Shown piece after piece: positions 7,914 through 16,807 of a DNA stretch of 64,000 nt; positions within the stretch are counted from its first letter, which is position 1; each line of letters begins with the position of its first letter. Source of the stretch: Aneurinibacillus sp. REN35. Its GTDB lineage: Bacteria; Bacillota; Bacilli; Aneurinibacillales; Aneurinibacillaceae. The translations under genes and the position numbers were made by a program. The notes under the pieces are model-generated. The model was not told where the DNA came from. It was given only the letters and a program-made list of their open reading frames with translations, and made no database searches. Where the stretch lies: assembly GCF_041379945.2 (NCBI RefSeq), contig NZ_JBFTXJ020000004.1, positions 248,001-312,000 on the forward strand. Reading direction: 5' to 3'.

Positions 7914-7933
7914 ACCGGCCCCCTAGGGCCGGT
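7914..7933 (-). terminator. Terminator overlapping the end of the small membrane gene
   Basis: A perfect 8-bp stem ACCGGCCC / GGGCCGGT with a 4-nt loop is followed by T-runs on the minus strand. Its left arm overlaps the final codons of the gene ending at 7923. Confidence 0.8.
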
Positions 7934-8105
7934 CCTCACGCTCGTATTCTGGCTTATCCCCTGTATGAGCAAGCTTTTGCGGTGCATTCCAATCACTATC
8001 TGTTCCGCCCCCTACACGATTTAAAATAACGGCGATCAGATAGCTTGCTCCAAAAAGCAGGAGAAGTGATAACAAAGATAGAATAACGATATAAAAAATT
8101 GCCAT
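7923..8105 (-). CDS. Small single-pass membrane protein, 60 aa
   Basis: One long hydrophobic helix (FYIVILSLLSLLLLFGASYL) is followed by a charged, probably cytoplasmic tail ending EYEREDRP. A good GAGGAGG ribosome binding site precedes the ATG and a terminator closes the gene, so it is very likely expressed. I do not recognise a family. Confidence 0.65.
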   Translation of the reverse strand: MAIFYIVILSLLSLLLLFGASYLIAVILNRVGGGTDSDWNAPQKLAHTGDKPEYEREDRP

Positions 8106-8224
8106 GTTCTATTCCTCCTCTTATGCCGATTATTTATAAGGTTGACCGGCCGCGTCAAAAATATACGTATAGAGGACACCGTATGCACAGGCAAAAAACA
8201 GATGACATCATAGGAGTTGATTCC

Positions 8225-8671
8225 ATGAGCAGCTATGCTGTAAAAAGAGCACAACAAGAAACTGAACGAGAACAAGCACTTGAAATTCGACGGCAGGTAT
8301 TTATTAACGAACAAGAAGTTCCAGAGGAATTAGAGATAGATGAACACGACCTTCCACACACCCCAACCATTCATGTACTTGCAGTTGATCAGGGGGGAAA
8401 CGCTTGCGGAGCAGGACGGCTGCGTGAATATGAAGCAGGAATAGGCAAAATCGAGCGGGTCGCCGTACTTTCTACCGTCCGAGGTGGAGGCGTGGGACGT
8501 ATGCTGATGGAGAAGCTTGAGGCGGAAGCCAGGGAGAAGGGATTTCATACATTGAAGCTTCATGCACAGCTACAAGCCCAGCCCTTCTATGAGCGGCTTG
8601 GCTATACTCCACATGGTGCAACCTTCATGGATGCTGGAATTGAACATATTGCAATGATCAAGACTGTATAG
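8225..8671 (+). CDS. GNAT family N-acetyltransferase (YjcF-like)
   Basis: A 148-residue acetyl-CoA-dependent acetyltransferase. The N-terminal IRRQVFINEQEVPEELEIDE is typical of the YjcF/ElaA-like branch. The acetyl-CoA pyrophosphate loop is RGGGVGRMLMEKLE and the C-terminal motif is HAQLQAQPFYERLGY. The frame is open further upstream, but the start at 8225 follows TAGGAGTTGATTCC and fits family length. A MITE inserted 5 bp after the stop carries a hairpin with a T-run that now serves as its terminator. The substrate is unknown. Confidence 0.85.
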   Translation: MSSYAVKRAQQETEREQALEIRRQVFINEQEVPEELEIDEHDLPHTPTIHVLAVDQGGNACGAGRLREYEAGIGKIERVAVLSTVRGGGVGRMLMEKLEAEAREKGFHTLKLHAQLQAQPFYERLGYTPHGATFMDAGIEHIAMIKTV

Positions 8672-8676
8672 ATAAA

Positions 8677-8806
8677 AGGGGCTGTCTAAAAAGTCATATT
8701 TCAACCGAAGCCTTGATAAAAGGAAAAGCCAAGCATGCTGTTACATCCGCATGCTTGGCTTTTTTGTGTGCATTTTACGCTTACAGGGACTTTTTAGACA
8801 GCCCCT
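8677..8806 (-). mobile_element. 130-bp MITE with 19-bp perfect terminal inverted repeats
   Basis: The two ends are perfect 19-bp inverted repeats (AGGGGCTGTCTAAAAAGTC). They enclose about 90 bp of non-coding DNA with an internal hairpin at 8724-8765. The terminal sequence GGGGCTGTCTAAAAAGT resembles the ends of IS1182-type transposons, so this is probably a non-autonomous derivative mobilised by such an element. No clear target duplication is visible. Its right end reaches into the PHP gene. Confidence 0.75.
8724..8765 (+). terminator. Hairpin with T-run inside the MITE
   Basis: A 15-bp stem (AAAAGCCAAGCATGC / GCATGCTTGGCTTTT) with a 10-nt loop runs into a T-run. It is a strong intrinsic terminator for the GNAT gene. 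The A-run on the left makes it usable in the minus direction too, for the PHP gene. Confidence 0.75.
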
Positions 8807-9644
8807 AGCTTCCTAAATGGCTGCTATCCCGAAGCCGGTGGACGACCTCCATCGTAGTCGCGCATGTACCCAGATCGGCATGGAACACATCACCATTCCG
8901 CATACCGTGAAAATCAGAGCCTGCTGTTTTGATTAATCCGTACTCATCCGCTAGCGTCCCGTACAACCTCACGTCTTCTTCGCTATTATCAGGATGGTAT
9001 ACTTCTATGCCCTGTAGACCATGCTTAACTAAATCTTTCACCATTTCAAGATCTCTATATAGACCGGGGTGTGCTAGCACAGCCACACCGCCTGCTTCCT
9101 TGATCATATCAATCGCCTGAGCGGGAGAGATACGCGGCGGATTAACATACGCTGCTCCTGTGGAGCCCAAGTACTTATCAAACGCTTCCTTCATGGAAGA
9201 GACGATACCTTTTTCCATGAGCACTTCTGCCATATGTGGTCGTCCTATATTTCCCGCCTTTTCCTTTTTGCGTTGTTCTACTTCTTTACATGTAATATCA
9301 ATCCCAAGCTCATTGAGCTTAGCAATCATCATCTGGTTTCGCCTGCCGCGTACTTCACGCAATTCCTCCAAGCGTGCCAAAAAGGTGGCATCCTGCATAT
9401 CCATATAGTAACCAAGCACATGTACGTCTTTACCTTCATGGACAGAGCTGATTTCTACACCGGGTACAATCTCAACGCCTTGATGTCTGCCTTCTTCGAC
9501 CGCTTTGGCAAGAGCGGCTACTGTATCATGATCCGTAATTCCAAGGGCAGCCAACCCGTTTGCCTTTGCGCGTGCAATGGACTCCTCGACAGTAAATGTT
9601 CCGTCAGATGCTGTTGTATGCGAATGAAGATCTACTTTGCTCAT
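8805..9644 (-). CDS. PHP domain metal-dependent phosphoesterase (TrpH/YciV-like)
   Basis: A 279-residue PHP-family hydrolase. Metal ligands are visible in VDLHSHTTASDG, GITDHDTV and VLAHPGLY, and near the end in TAGSDFHG. Relatives such as YciV (RNase AM) release nucleotides from 3',5'-bisphosphate or RNA 5' ends; the substrate here is not known. The start at 9644 follows GGGGTGACAGGG. The TAG stop (8805-8807) is formed partly by the last two bases of the MITE, so the insertion set the present C-terminus. The catalytic core is intact and the overall length is normal. Confidence 0.85.
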   Translation of the reverse strand: MSKVDLHSHTTASDGTFTVEESIARAKANGLAALGITDHDTVAALAKAVEEGRHQGVEIVPGVEISSVHEGKDVHVLGYYMDMQDATFLARLEELREVRGRRNQMMIAKLNELGIDITCKEVEQRKKEKAGNIGRPHMAEVLMEKGIVSSMKEAFDKYLGSTGAAYVNPPRISPAQAIDMIKEAGGVAVLAHPGLYRDLEMVKDLVKHGLQGIEVYHPDNSEEDVRLYGTLADEYGLIKTAGSDFHGMRNGDVFHADLGTCATTMEVVHRLRDSSHLGS

Positions 9645-9680
9645 CCCTGTCACCCCATTGATGTATATGTATAGATGAAA

Positions 9681-9705
9681 AGACGGCATGCAAAAGCATC
9701 CGTCT
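9681..9705 (-). terminator. Probable terminator of fabI
   Basis: An imperfect hairpin, AGACGG-ATGC with GCATGCCGTCT and a one-base bulge, is followed by TTTTC on the minus strand. It lies 15 bp past fabI. Confidence 0.6.
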
Positions 9706-9719
9706 CTTACTCTTTTTTC

Positions 9720-10490
9720 CTATCCCATAATATTATATCCTGCATCCACATGAATAACTTCGCCCGTAATGCCTCGTGAAAGATGACTAAATAAAAACAA
9801 CGCTGTATCTCCTACTTCACGCTGATCAATCATTCGTCCTAGCGGCGCTTTCTCCGGCACACTTTTTGTTAAATCGTTGAAATTACGGATTCCTTTGGCT
9901 GCCAACGTACGAATAGGACCTGCCGAAATCGCATTAACCCGGATGTTATCAGCACCTAGATCGGAAGCCAAATACCGTACGCTCATCTCAAGTGCAGCCT
10001 TAGCTACACCCATTACATTATAATTCGGAATGACCCGCTCACCGCCAAGGTATGTCAGCGTTACTATACTGCCGCCTTCCACCATCATCGCGCGCGCCGC
10101 TTCAGTTACAGCCACAAGGGAATAAGCACTAATATCGTGCGCTAAAGCGAAGCCATCGCGTGAAGTTGAGACAAAAGGTTTCTCTAAATCCTCTGTCTTG
10201 GCATAGGCGATACAATGTGCTACCCCATGCAACACACCCACTTCTTCTTTTAGCAAAGCAAATGCCCGTTTAATATCCTCATCACTGGTCACATCGCAAG
10301 GTACAAGTATAGTACGATCTTGGCCGAGCGAAGAAGCCAATTCCTCTACACCCGCTTTTAGCCGTTCTCCCTGATACGTAAAGATAAGGGTCGCGCCCGC
10401 TTCATGCAGAGATTGCGCAATGCCCCAAGCGATGCTTCGCTTGTTGGCTACGCCCATAACCAGAATGTTTTTACCTTTTAGCATATCCAT
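9720..10490 (-). CDS. fabI: Enoyl-[acyl-carrier-protein] reductase FabI
   Basis: A 256-residue SDR-fold enzyme that performs the last reduction in each fatty-acid elongation cycle using NAD(P)H. The atypical nucleotide motif GVANKRSIAWGIA is FabI-specific. The catalytic tyrosine-lysine pair is in YNVMGVAKAALE, and SAGPIRTLAAKGI forms the substrate-loop region. The end HVDAGYNIMG is canonical. It is expressed alone, and AGGAGG lies ahead of the ATG. No clear FapR operator was found upstream. This is the target enzyme of triclosan in related bacteria. Confidence 0.97.
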   Translation of the reverse strand: MDMLKGKNILVMGVANKRSIAWGIAQSLHEAGATLIFTYQGERLKAGVEELASSLGQDRTILVPCDVTSDEDIKRAFALLKEEVGVLHGVAHCIAYAKTEDLEKPFVSTSRDGFALAHDISAYSLVAVTEAARAMMVEGGSIVTLTYLGGERVIPNYNVMGVAKAALEMSVRYLASDLGADNIRVNAISAGPIRTLAAKGIRNFNDLTKSVPEKAPLGRMIDQREVGDTALFLFSHLSRGITGEVIHVDAGYNIMG

Positions 10491-10742
10491 CGTTATGTTT
10501 CCTCCTATTGGTAAGAAATTATAGATGCAGGATGCGCCTATGCAAAAACGGAGGCAATGCCCCCACTAGCTAGCTGATGAAATATCATGTAATAAGCATA
10601 ATTTGGCACAAAACTTTATATACTGAACAATAACAGATATGAATCATGGCTTGTCCTGTTTTATCTACTGCAAGATGTGGTAAGCAAAAAATAGGAATGT
10701 AGAAAAATGTATAATTGCGTAACAATGAAGGAGGAGCAGGTC

Positions 10743-10946
10743 ATGATGTCTATGTGCATAGAATACCGTGGTTCAGAGTACTCGAACCAGCTCGATATAC
10801 TGCAGCAAGAGATTGCTCAACTACGCGAGAATATGTATAGACTAGCTAAGGAAAAAAACAGCTTTACCCACCCTAAAGTGGTAGAGATCAGCCAACAGCT
10901 TGATGCCAAGCTGAATTTGCACGACCGCTTCTTTCGCTCCCACTAA
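10743..10946 (+). CDS. Spo0E-like aspartyl-phosphate phosphatase, 67 aa
   Basis: Spo0E-family proteins dephosphorylate Spo0A~P and so delay sporulation. The signature SQQLDAKLN (S-Q-x-L-D) is present, preceded by a helix (IAQLRENMYRLAKEKNSF), giving the expected two-helix hairpin. The start at 10743 follows GGAGGAGCAGG; the longer frame has no ribosome site. It lies about 300 bp from spo0A itself, convergent with it, and its product is expected to act on the Spo0A protein. The specific paralogue (Spo0E, YnzD or YisI) cannot be told. Confidence 0.85.
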   Translation: MMSMCIEYRGSEYSNQLDILQQEIAQLRENMYRLAKEKNSFTHPKVVEISQQLDAKLNLHDRFFRSH

Positions 10947-10963
10947 AAACATAAACTGTCATG

Positions 10964-11050
10964 CTATTGCATAAAAGGCAGAATCATGGATAGCACAAGA
11001 GAAATAATAATAATGACTGATACAAGCATATATGCTTTTCTCATACGCAA
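10964..11050 (-). CDS. Very short membrane peptide, 28 aa
   Basis: A TTG start 7 nt after AAGGAG gives MRMRKAYMLVSVIIIISLVL..., ending SMILPFMQ. It has two basic residues and then one transmembrane helix. The size and layout recall the stressosome-associated peptide Prli42, but the sequence match is weak. The longer open frame has no start signal. It lies convergent to the spo0E-like gene. Confidence 0.45.
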   Translation of the reverse strand: MRMRKAYMLVSVIIIISLVLSMILPFMQ

Positions 11051-11117
11051 AAAACCACTCCTTCTTACTTTCCTAGACAACATTATAAAAATATCATGTT
11101 CTACCAGCAAATTCAAC

Positions 11118-11157
11118 GCGGGAAGAGAGGACTCTAGATTCGTCTGACTCTTCCCGC
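11118..11157 (+). terminator. Intrinsic terminator facing right
   Basis: A perfect 10-bp stem GCGGGAAGAG / CTCTTCCCGC with a 20-nt loop is followed by TTTTTC on the plus strand. It probably ends spo0E-like transcription after reading antisense through the 28-aa gene. Confidence 0.7.
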
Positions 11158-11265
11158 TTTTTCGTTGTTTTATCCCCTCTACCTCATCATACAAACACAA
11201 ACGCCCCTTATTCACCAGACTCCGATACATCTAAGGAATAAGAGACGTTCGACTTTTTTCTCTGC

Positions 11266-12045
11266 CTAACTCACATGATGCTCAATGCGCAGCTTGTCCG
11301 CCACCATGGCAATAAACTCCGAGTTTGTCGGCTTTGCCTTGCTATTGCTGACTGTATAGCCGAACAACTTACCAATTGAGTCCATATTTCCCCGACTCCA
11401 AGCCACTTCAATCGCATGGCGAATCGCCCGTTCTACACGGCTTGCTGTCGTATTGAACTTCTTAGCGATTTCCGGATAGAGAATCTTCGTAATAGATCCA
11501 AGCAATTCCATATCGTTATATACCATCGTAATGGCTTCACGTAAATATAAATATCCCTTGATATGAGCAGGAACACCAATTTCGTGAATGATATTCGTAA
11601 TGTTCTGATCAAGATTCTTACCCTTTGGCGGTAGCGAAGGGGAACGTAAATTGTGCGATACAGACGGAGCAAGCCCAGCAACCTGTCGCAGACGATTGGC
11701 CAGCACTTCCATATCAAACGGCTTCAAAATATAATATGATGCACCCAATTCCACAGCCTTCTTCGTAATCTCCTCTTGTCCAAATGCCGTCAGCATAATA
11801 ATCTTCGGCATAACCGGCAGCTTCATTCCTCGAATCTGCTCCAATACCGCGAGCCCATCAAGATGCGGCATCACAATATCGAGAATCAACACATCCGGCA
11901 GCGTATGGTTAAATAAATTCAACACATCATTACCGTTAAACGCAACGCCAACTACTTCAATATCATCCTGGTCATTCAGATACTCCTGAAGCAATTCTGT
12001 AAATTCGCGATTGTCATCCGCAAGAATAACTCGAATCGTTTTCAA
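11266..12045 (-). CDS. spo0A: Sporulation master response regulator Spo0A
   Basis: A 259-residue response regulator that, when phosphorylated by the phosphorelay, switches on sporulation and represses abrB. Receiver domain, residues 1-125: acidic pocket ADDN, phospho-acceptor aspartate in [14 protein letters not shown] and lysine in LKPFD. The C-terminal Spo0A effector domain, residues about 140-259, contains [20 protein letters not shown] and the recognition region [18 protein letters not shown]. It starts with TTG after AGGGGCGAG. It follows spoIVB, as in all Bacillales. A 230-bp upstream region carries 0A-box-like sites and a SigH-like promoter. Confidence 0.98.
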   Translation of the reverse strand: MKTIRVILADDNREFTELLQEYLNDQDDIEVVGVAFNGNDVLNLFNHTLPDVLILDIVMPHLDGLAVLEQIRGMKLPVMPKIIMLTAFGQEEITKKAVELGASYYILKPFDMEVLANRLRQVAGLAPSVSHNLRSPSLPPKGKNLDQNITNIIHEIGVPAHIKGYLYLREAITMVYNDMELLGSITKILYPEIAKKFNTTASRVERAIRHAIEVAWSRGNMDSIGKLFGYTVSNSKAKPTNSEFIAMVADKLRIEHHVS

Positions 12046-12180
12046 AATGGTCTCGCCCCTTTTGTGCTACTGCATTTAATTATATTTTCACAATGTAAGA
12101 AAGTAAATGCTATTCATATACACCTATGTAACTTTATCTCTTATGTGTAATATTCAGTGCACATTGCATCTATGTTGTAA

Positions 12181-12256
12181 CTTCGACGCCCCCTTTCTAA
12201 CTCCTGCAAAATAGGCGGCAATACTTTTCGACCATTCTCTTGCCATTTCGACGAAA
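12181..12256 (-). promoter_or_regulatory. spo0A control region: SigH-like promoter and 0A-box-like sites
   Basis: Read on the minus strand, three copies of TCGAA resemble 0A boxes (TGTCGAA): TCGTCGAAAT near 12246-12255, TGGTCGAAAAG at 12224-12234 and GGCGTCGAAG at 12181-12190. A SigH-like promoter (GCAGGAGTT, about 11 bp, GTCGAAG) overlaps the last box at 12181-12209. B. subtilis spo0A is driven by a SigH promoter with neighbouring 0A boxes, so autoregulation is likely conserved. The site assignment is by eye. Confidence 0.55.
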
Positions 12257-12263
12257 TCACAGA

Positions 12264-12295
12264 AAAAACGCAGGGTTAGCTTACCCTGCGTTTTT
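12264..12295 (-). terminator. Terminator embedded in the end of spoIVB
   Basis: A 13-bp stem (AAAAACGCAGGGT / ACCCTGCGTTTTT) with a 6-nt loop spans the last codons and the stop of spoIVB, followed by a T-run. It separates spoIVB from spo0A transcription. Confidence 0.8.
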
Positions 12296-13601
12296 CTTCC
12301 ATCTTCTGATTGGTCAAGTCAATGCCAGCATCCTGCAGCATCCATTCAATGTATGTTCCGTATCCACTTGTCGGATCGTTAACGAATACATGAGTGACCG
12401 CTCCCACAAGTTTACCATCCTGGATAATCGGGCTTCCGCTCATTCCCTGGACAATTCCACCGGTTTTCTTTAATAATACCGGATCGGTTACTTTTAGAAT
12501 CAGCCCTTTGGTGGCCGGGTACTTCTGCGGAACAACATTGACAATTTCAATTTTAAATTTCTCAACTTTTTGGTCCTCTACAACCGTATAAATCTCGGCT
12601 GGGCCTGGCTTTACCTGCTCGCCCAAAGCAATGGGAATTGGTTCTTTCGTAAATGCCTGCTCAGGCATTTGCTTCATATTACCGAAGATACCAAACGGTG
12701 TGTTCTTCTCAATCGTACCCAACTTCACACGCTCGTTGCGAAATGTTGCATACTTCTCACCAGGCGCACCGCTTTTGCCTGGTTCAATTGATGTAACACT
12801 CGATTGCACGACATGTCCTTCACCCACGGCAATTGCCTTGCCAGTATCCATATCAGAGATGACATGGCCAAGCGCTCCATATTTCCGGCTTTTTGGATCA
12901 AAGAACGTTAACGTACCTACGCCTGCAGCTGAATCACGAATATAAAGTCCCATTCGGTATTTCTTATCCTTATCATCAAGAGCAGGAGTAAGATCAACGG
13001 TAATGGTCTGTTTACCGCGCAGAATTTCAAGCTGTAGTGCCTTTCCCTTTTTCCCGGCTTCGTCTACAATTTTCCCTACTTCATCCATGCTGCGAACACG
13101 TACATTATTAATCGCGGTAATCATATCCCCAACTTTTACATTGGCGACTTCACCTGGAGAAAACTTTTTACCTTGGCTCTCAACCAGATGCTGACCTACG
13201 ACAAGCACACCAACCGTATGCAGTTGTACGCCAATGGATTGTCCGCCCGGAATGACTTTAAGCTCCGGTAGCACCTCGACATCCACTGTTTTAATCGGAA
13301 TGTTTCCAAGACGCATGGTCAGCTTTGCTCCACCGGGTTTTCCCGGCTGAATGGTAAGCGGCTTGCTTAGATCTACCTGCTCTGATACCTGTGAGCTTAC
13401 GTGGGCAACGTCTGGATCGGTTGATGTAAGCGTAGCTGTTACCGGCATTGTCAGAGAAAGCTGGGTAAGCGAGCCTTGGAACATGCGGATTTTTTCAGGA
13501 AAAGACGCAAACTGTTGAAAAGGGGCTGAAGAGAAAGTGAGAAGAGCGAGTACAAGAATCATGCTGCCAAATAGTGTTTTCTTTTTGTTTCGGGTGTTCA
13601 A
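12276..13601 (-). CDS. spoIVB: SpoIV signalling serine peptidase SpoIVB (S55)
   Basis: A 441-residue forespore-secreted protease that cleaves SpoIVFA and thereby triggers pro-SigK processing in the mother cell. An N-terminal membrane anchor or signal (TLFGSMILVLALLTFSSAPF) is followed by a PDZ domain around residues 105-190 (GEVANVKVGDMITAINNVRV). The S55 catalytic domain follows, with the active serine in GMSGSPIIQDGKLVGAVTHV. The length agrees with the B. subtilis protein (about 425). It lies between recN and spo0A, the standard order. Expression is expected under SigG, but the promoter was not identified. Confidence 0.97.
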   Translation of the reverse strand: MNTRNKKKTLFGSMILVLALLTFSSAPFQQFASFPEKIRMFQGSLTQLSLTMPVTATLTSTDPDVAHVSSQVSEQVDLSKPLTIQPGKPGGAKLTMRLGNIPIKTVDVEVLPELKVIPGGQSIGVQLHTVGVLVVGQHLVESQGKKFSPGEVANVKVGDMITAINNVRVRSMDEVGKIVDEAGKKGKALQLEILRGKQTITVDLTPALDDKDKKYRMGLYIRDSAAGVGTLTFFDPKSRKYGALGHVISDMDTGKAIAVGEGHVVQSSVTSIEPGKSGAPGEKYATFRNERVKLGTIEKNTPFGIFGNMKQMPEQAFTKEPIPIALGEQVKPGPAEIYTVVEDQKVEKFKIEIVNVVPQKYPATKGLILKVTDPVLLKKTGGIVQGMSGSPIIQDGKLVGAVTHVFVNDPTSGYGTYIEWMLQDAGIDLTNQKMEEKRRVS

Positions 13602-13714
13602 CGGGTCATCACGCTCCTACACGTTCCCTACCTACACCTCCATATGTCTGTACTAATAATGTTGCCGTAGACAGGCTCAATTATAACCCGCAGACCGAAA
13701 CAATCTCTTCCTGT

Positions 13715-15442
13715 TTATCCTTTCGCCCCACTCTTCAACTCTTCGGCTTGTTCAAGCATTTCACGCGCATTGTTCTTCGTTGTTTCTGTTACCTGAGCAC
13801 CGCCTAACATGCGTGCCAACTCCACAACCCTCTCCTCATATGACAGCGGCTGTACCTTTGTTTGTGTTTCATCTTCATTCATATGCTTTTCGATGCGCAG
13901 ATGCGTATCAGCCATACTGGCCACCTGCGGCAGATGTGTAATCGACAATACCTGTCGTTTTCTTGAGACACGCACAAGCTTCTCGGCAATCGCCTGCGCA
14001 GCACGCCCGCTTACACCTGTATCCACCTCATCAAAAATCATTGTGTCGATATTTTCCGCATCCGCAAGAATGGTTTTCATTGCTAGCATAATCCGTGACA
14101 GCTCGCCGCCGGATGCGATTTTACTGACGGAACGCAGCGGCTCACCAGGGTTAGGTGCGATCATAAATTCCACCGCATCAATCCCTTTGGCAGTTACACG
14201 AAGACGCGTCCCATTCACATCAAGACCACGTGCATCCTCCTGCTGGTTAACCGCAATTTCAAACCGCGCTCGTCCCATATGAAGCTCTTTAAGTTCCTGC
14301 TCAATGGATTGCGCCAGCACTGCGGCCACCTGCTTGCGTATTTTTGATAGCTCGATCGCATCCACCGCTAAATCAAGCGCCGCTTCTTTAAGCTTCTTTT
14401 GCAGCTCTTCAATGCGTGTCTCCCGGTTCTCCATACTGTCCAGTTCGTCTTCAATGGAAGCGGCATATTCAAGAATCTCATCAACGGATAGACCATATTT
14501 ACGCTTTAACCGATTGATTTCATCAAGACGGCTTTCAATCTCCATCAACCTCTCCGGGTCGAACTCGATCGCATCACGATACGATCGCACCAACCGGGCT
14601 GCTTCTTCAAGCTGATAAAATGCGCTCTCCACCATTTGGTGTGTATCCTGCAGTTCCTCATCGTATTCAAGTACGGTTTCCAAATGGCTCACCGCATGAC
14701 TCACCCAATCCACACCTCGCTGCTCACCGACCAAAGAGCGATATGCATCCTCAAGACTATGCACAAGCTTCTCGCCGCCGGAGAGTCTTTTTCTCTCTTT
14801 AATTAGTTCTTCATCCTCGAGAGGCTTTAGATTCGCTTCTACAATCTCCTGCAATTGAAAACGCAGCATATCCATTCTCTGCACCATTTCCCGTTCGTTG
14901 GTGGATATATATTCAAGTTCGGAAGCAAGCTGGCGATATGTTCCATACAGCTTGGAAAACTCCTGCAGTGCGGGGGTAATTTTGTCATCACCGAAAGAAT
15001 CAAGCCATTCCATATGGCGATCTCCCTGCATTAACGATTGATGCTCGTGCTGTCCATGGATATTAATTAACCAAGGGGCCACTTCCCGCAGCATAGAAAG
15101 CGTAACCATCTGTCCATTGATCCGGCATATCGTCTTGCCTGTGCTTGCCAGTTCCCGTCGGATGATGATGGTGCTCTCTTCTGCTTCAATTCCTATTTCT
15201 TCAAGAGCCGAAAGTACAGGTGCACCGCTCTCGAATTCGAACAGCCCTTCAATCTCTGCCTTTTTGCATCCGTATCGGACATAATCTGAAGATCCGCGGC
15301 CGCCCAGGAGCAGACTAATCGCATCAATGAGAATCGACTTTCCCGCACCGGTTTCCCCCGTTAAAATTGTAAGGCCCCGTCCAAATGAAACGGAGACCTC
15401 CTTAATCACGGCAAAATTGCGAATCGTTAACTCAAGCAGCAT
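13715..15442 (-). CDS. recN: DNA repair protein RecN
   Basis: A 575-residue SMC-like ATPase that is an early responder to double-strand breaks. Walker A is TGETGAGKSILIDA near residue 30. The central part is coiled coil. The C-terminal ABC signature is ASGGELSRIMLAMK and Walker B is MIFDEVDTGVSG, followed by LSITHLPQVASMAD. Full length. It follows argR by 21 bp, the conserved argR-recN pair. Confidence 0.97.
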   Translation of the reverse strand: MLLELTIRNFAVIKEVSVSFGRGLTILTGETGAGKSILIDAISLLLGGRGSSDYVRYGCKKAEIEGLFEFESGAPVLSALEEIGIEAEESTIIIRRELASTGKTICRINGQMVTLSMLREVAPWLINIHGQHEHQSLMQGDRHMEWLDSFGDDKITPALQEFSKLYGTYRQLASELEYISTNEREMVQRMDMLRFQLQEIVEANLKPLEDEELIKERKRLSGGEKLVHSLEDAYRSLVGEQRGVDWVSHAVSHLETVLEYDEELQDTHQMVESAFYQLEEAARLVRSYRDAIEFDPERLMEIESRLDEINRLKRKYGLSVDEILEYAASIEDELDSMENRETRIEELQKKLKEAALDLAVDAIELSKIRKQVAAVLAQSIEQELKELHMGRARFEIAVNQQEDARGLDVNGTRLRVTAKGIDAVEFMIAPNPGEPLRSVSKIASGGELSRIMLAMKTILADAENIDTMIFDEVDTGVSGRAAQAIAEKLVRVSRKRQVLSITHLPQVASMADTHLRIEKHMNEDETQTKVQPLSYEERVVELARMLGGAQVTETTKNNAREMLEQAEELKSGAKG

Positions 15443-15463
15443 AATAAATCCTCCCGTATCCGC

Positions 15464-15913
15464 CTATAACATGTCGATAAAACGCTGCGACATCTCGGTC
15501 GCATACTCCTGGCTGCGGCAAATAATTAGAATCGTATCATCCCCACAGATGGTACCTAAAATCTCCGACCACTCCAGATTATCAATCAATGCACCAATAG
15601 CGTTTGCATTTCCCGGCATCGTCTTCATAACCAGAAGATTGTTTGCTTGATCAATGCTCACGAAGCTATCGATCAGCGTCCGTTTCAGCTTATGCTGCGG
15701 ATTGAAGCGCTGATCTGCAGGCAGCGAGTATTTATAGCGGCCATCATTCGTCGGGACTTTTACAAGATGAAGTTCTTTAATATCACGAGAGACAGTAGCC
15801 TGCGTCACATTAAATCCTGCAGCGCAAAGCAAATCAACCAGCTCATCCTGCGTCTCTACATCATTGCGGGCAATGATCTCCCGGATTTTGATATGTCGTT
15901 GACCTTTGTTCAT
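15464..15913 (-). CDS. argR: Arginine repressor ArgR/AhrC
   Basis: A 149-residue hexameric regulator that represses arginine synthesis and activates catabolism when bound to arginine. The N-terminal winged helix includes [17 protein letters not shown]. The C-terminal core shows [20 protein letters not shown] and GDDTILIIC, the arginine-binding/oligomerisation segment. The start at 15913 follows GGAGGAAG; the ATG further upstream has no ribosome site. In B. subtilis ahrC mRNA is the target of sRNA SR1, an SR1-like RNA for which lies at 1132-1368. Confidence 0.96.
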   Translation of the reverse strand: MNKGQRHIKIREIIARNDVETQDELVDLLCAAGFNVTQATVSRDIKELHLVKVPTNDGRYKYSLPADQRFNPQHKLKRTLIDSFVSIDQANNLLVMKTMPGNANAIGALIDNLEWSEILGTICGDDTILIICRSQEYATEMSQRFIDML

Positions 15914-15949
15914 ATTTCTTCCTCCAGCCATGCTTTCGTTTTCTGTCAT

Positions 15950-16807
15950 TTATTCGTCCTCACGCTGCAGCTTTTTGCGTACGACTTCAAAAAAGCTGCG
16001 CTTCTTCCATTTAATCAATGAAGTCATATATGGGGAGCGGCGCACAATGATTTCGTCGCCGACCTCAAGCCCGAATCCTAATTGACCATCAATTGTCAGA
16101 CCTAATTCATTATGTGTAGCATCAACGATGACATGAATCTCCTCATCGGCTGGAAGCACAAGCGGACGTGCCGTTAGAGAGTGAGGAGCAACCGGTGTCA
16201 GCAATATGACGTTGATGTATGGCACAACGATTGGACCGCCTGCTGAGAGAGAATACGCAGTCGATCCGGTAGGAGTAGAAATAATCAAGCCATCGCCGTT
16301 ATACATCCCTACATACAGATCATCCACATATACGTTGCATTTAATCATTCGGCCAAAGCTTCCTTTAGCAATGCCCACATCATTGAGTGCAATCGCTTCA
16401 TGCACACACCGTCCATCACGCAGCACTTCCGTATGCAGCATCATTCTCTCTTCTACACAATACTCACCGCTTAAAATACGGTCGACCGCATGAGGTAAAT
16501 CCTCGGGCTCTGACTCGGAGAGAAAACCAAGATTGCCCATATTAATACCAAGAATCGGAATGGGGTACGCGGCGAGCTCTCTCGCTAGCCCTATTAACGT
16601 CCCGTCTCCACCTAAAACAAAAATAATATCTACCTGCTCATGAAACTTCTCAAGCGGCAGCGCTAGATCCAGACGCCCGATATGGGACGCTACCACGTGG
16701 TCTATGTATACACCCGCCTGCTTCTCTTCTAATAAACGAACGAGTTCTTCCGCTACAAGCCACGCGTTCTTTTTCTGCTGATTTGCTACAATACCTATCG
16801 CCGTCAC
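15950..16807 (-). CDS. nadK: NAD kinase
   Basis: A 285-residue enzyme that phosphorylates NAD to NADP. Hallmarks are FVLGGDGTLIGLARE (GGDGT), GINMGNLGFLSE and STPTGSTAYSLSAGGPI. The GTG start at 16807 is 8 nt from GAGG; the GTG at 16816 would overlap it. It lies between tlyA and argR as in most Bacillales. Confidence 0.96.
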   Translation of the reverse strand: MTAIGIVANQQKKNAWLVAEELVRLLEEKQAGVYIDHVVASHIGRLDLALPLEKFHEQVDIIFVLGGDGTLIGLARELAAYPIPILGINMGNLGFLSESEPEDLPHAVDRILSGEYCVEERMMLHTEVLRDGRCVHEAIALNDVGIAKGSFGRMIKCNVYVDDLYVGMYNGDGLIISTPTGSTAYSLSAGGPIVVPYINVILLTPVAPHSLTARPLVLPADEEIHVIVDATHNELGLTIDGQLGFGLEVGDEIIVRRSPYMTSLIKWKKRSFFEVVRKKLQREDE

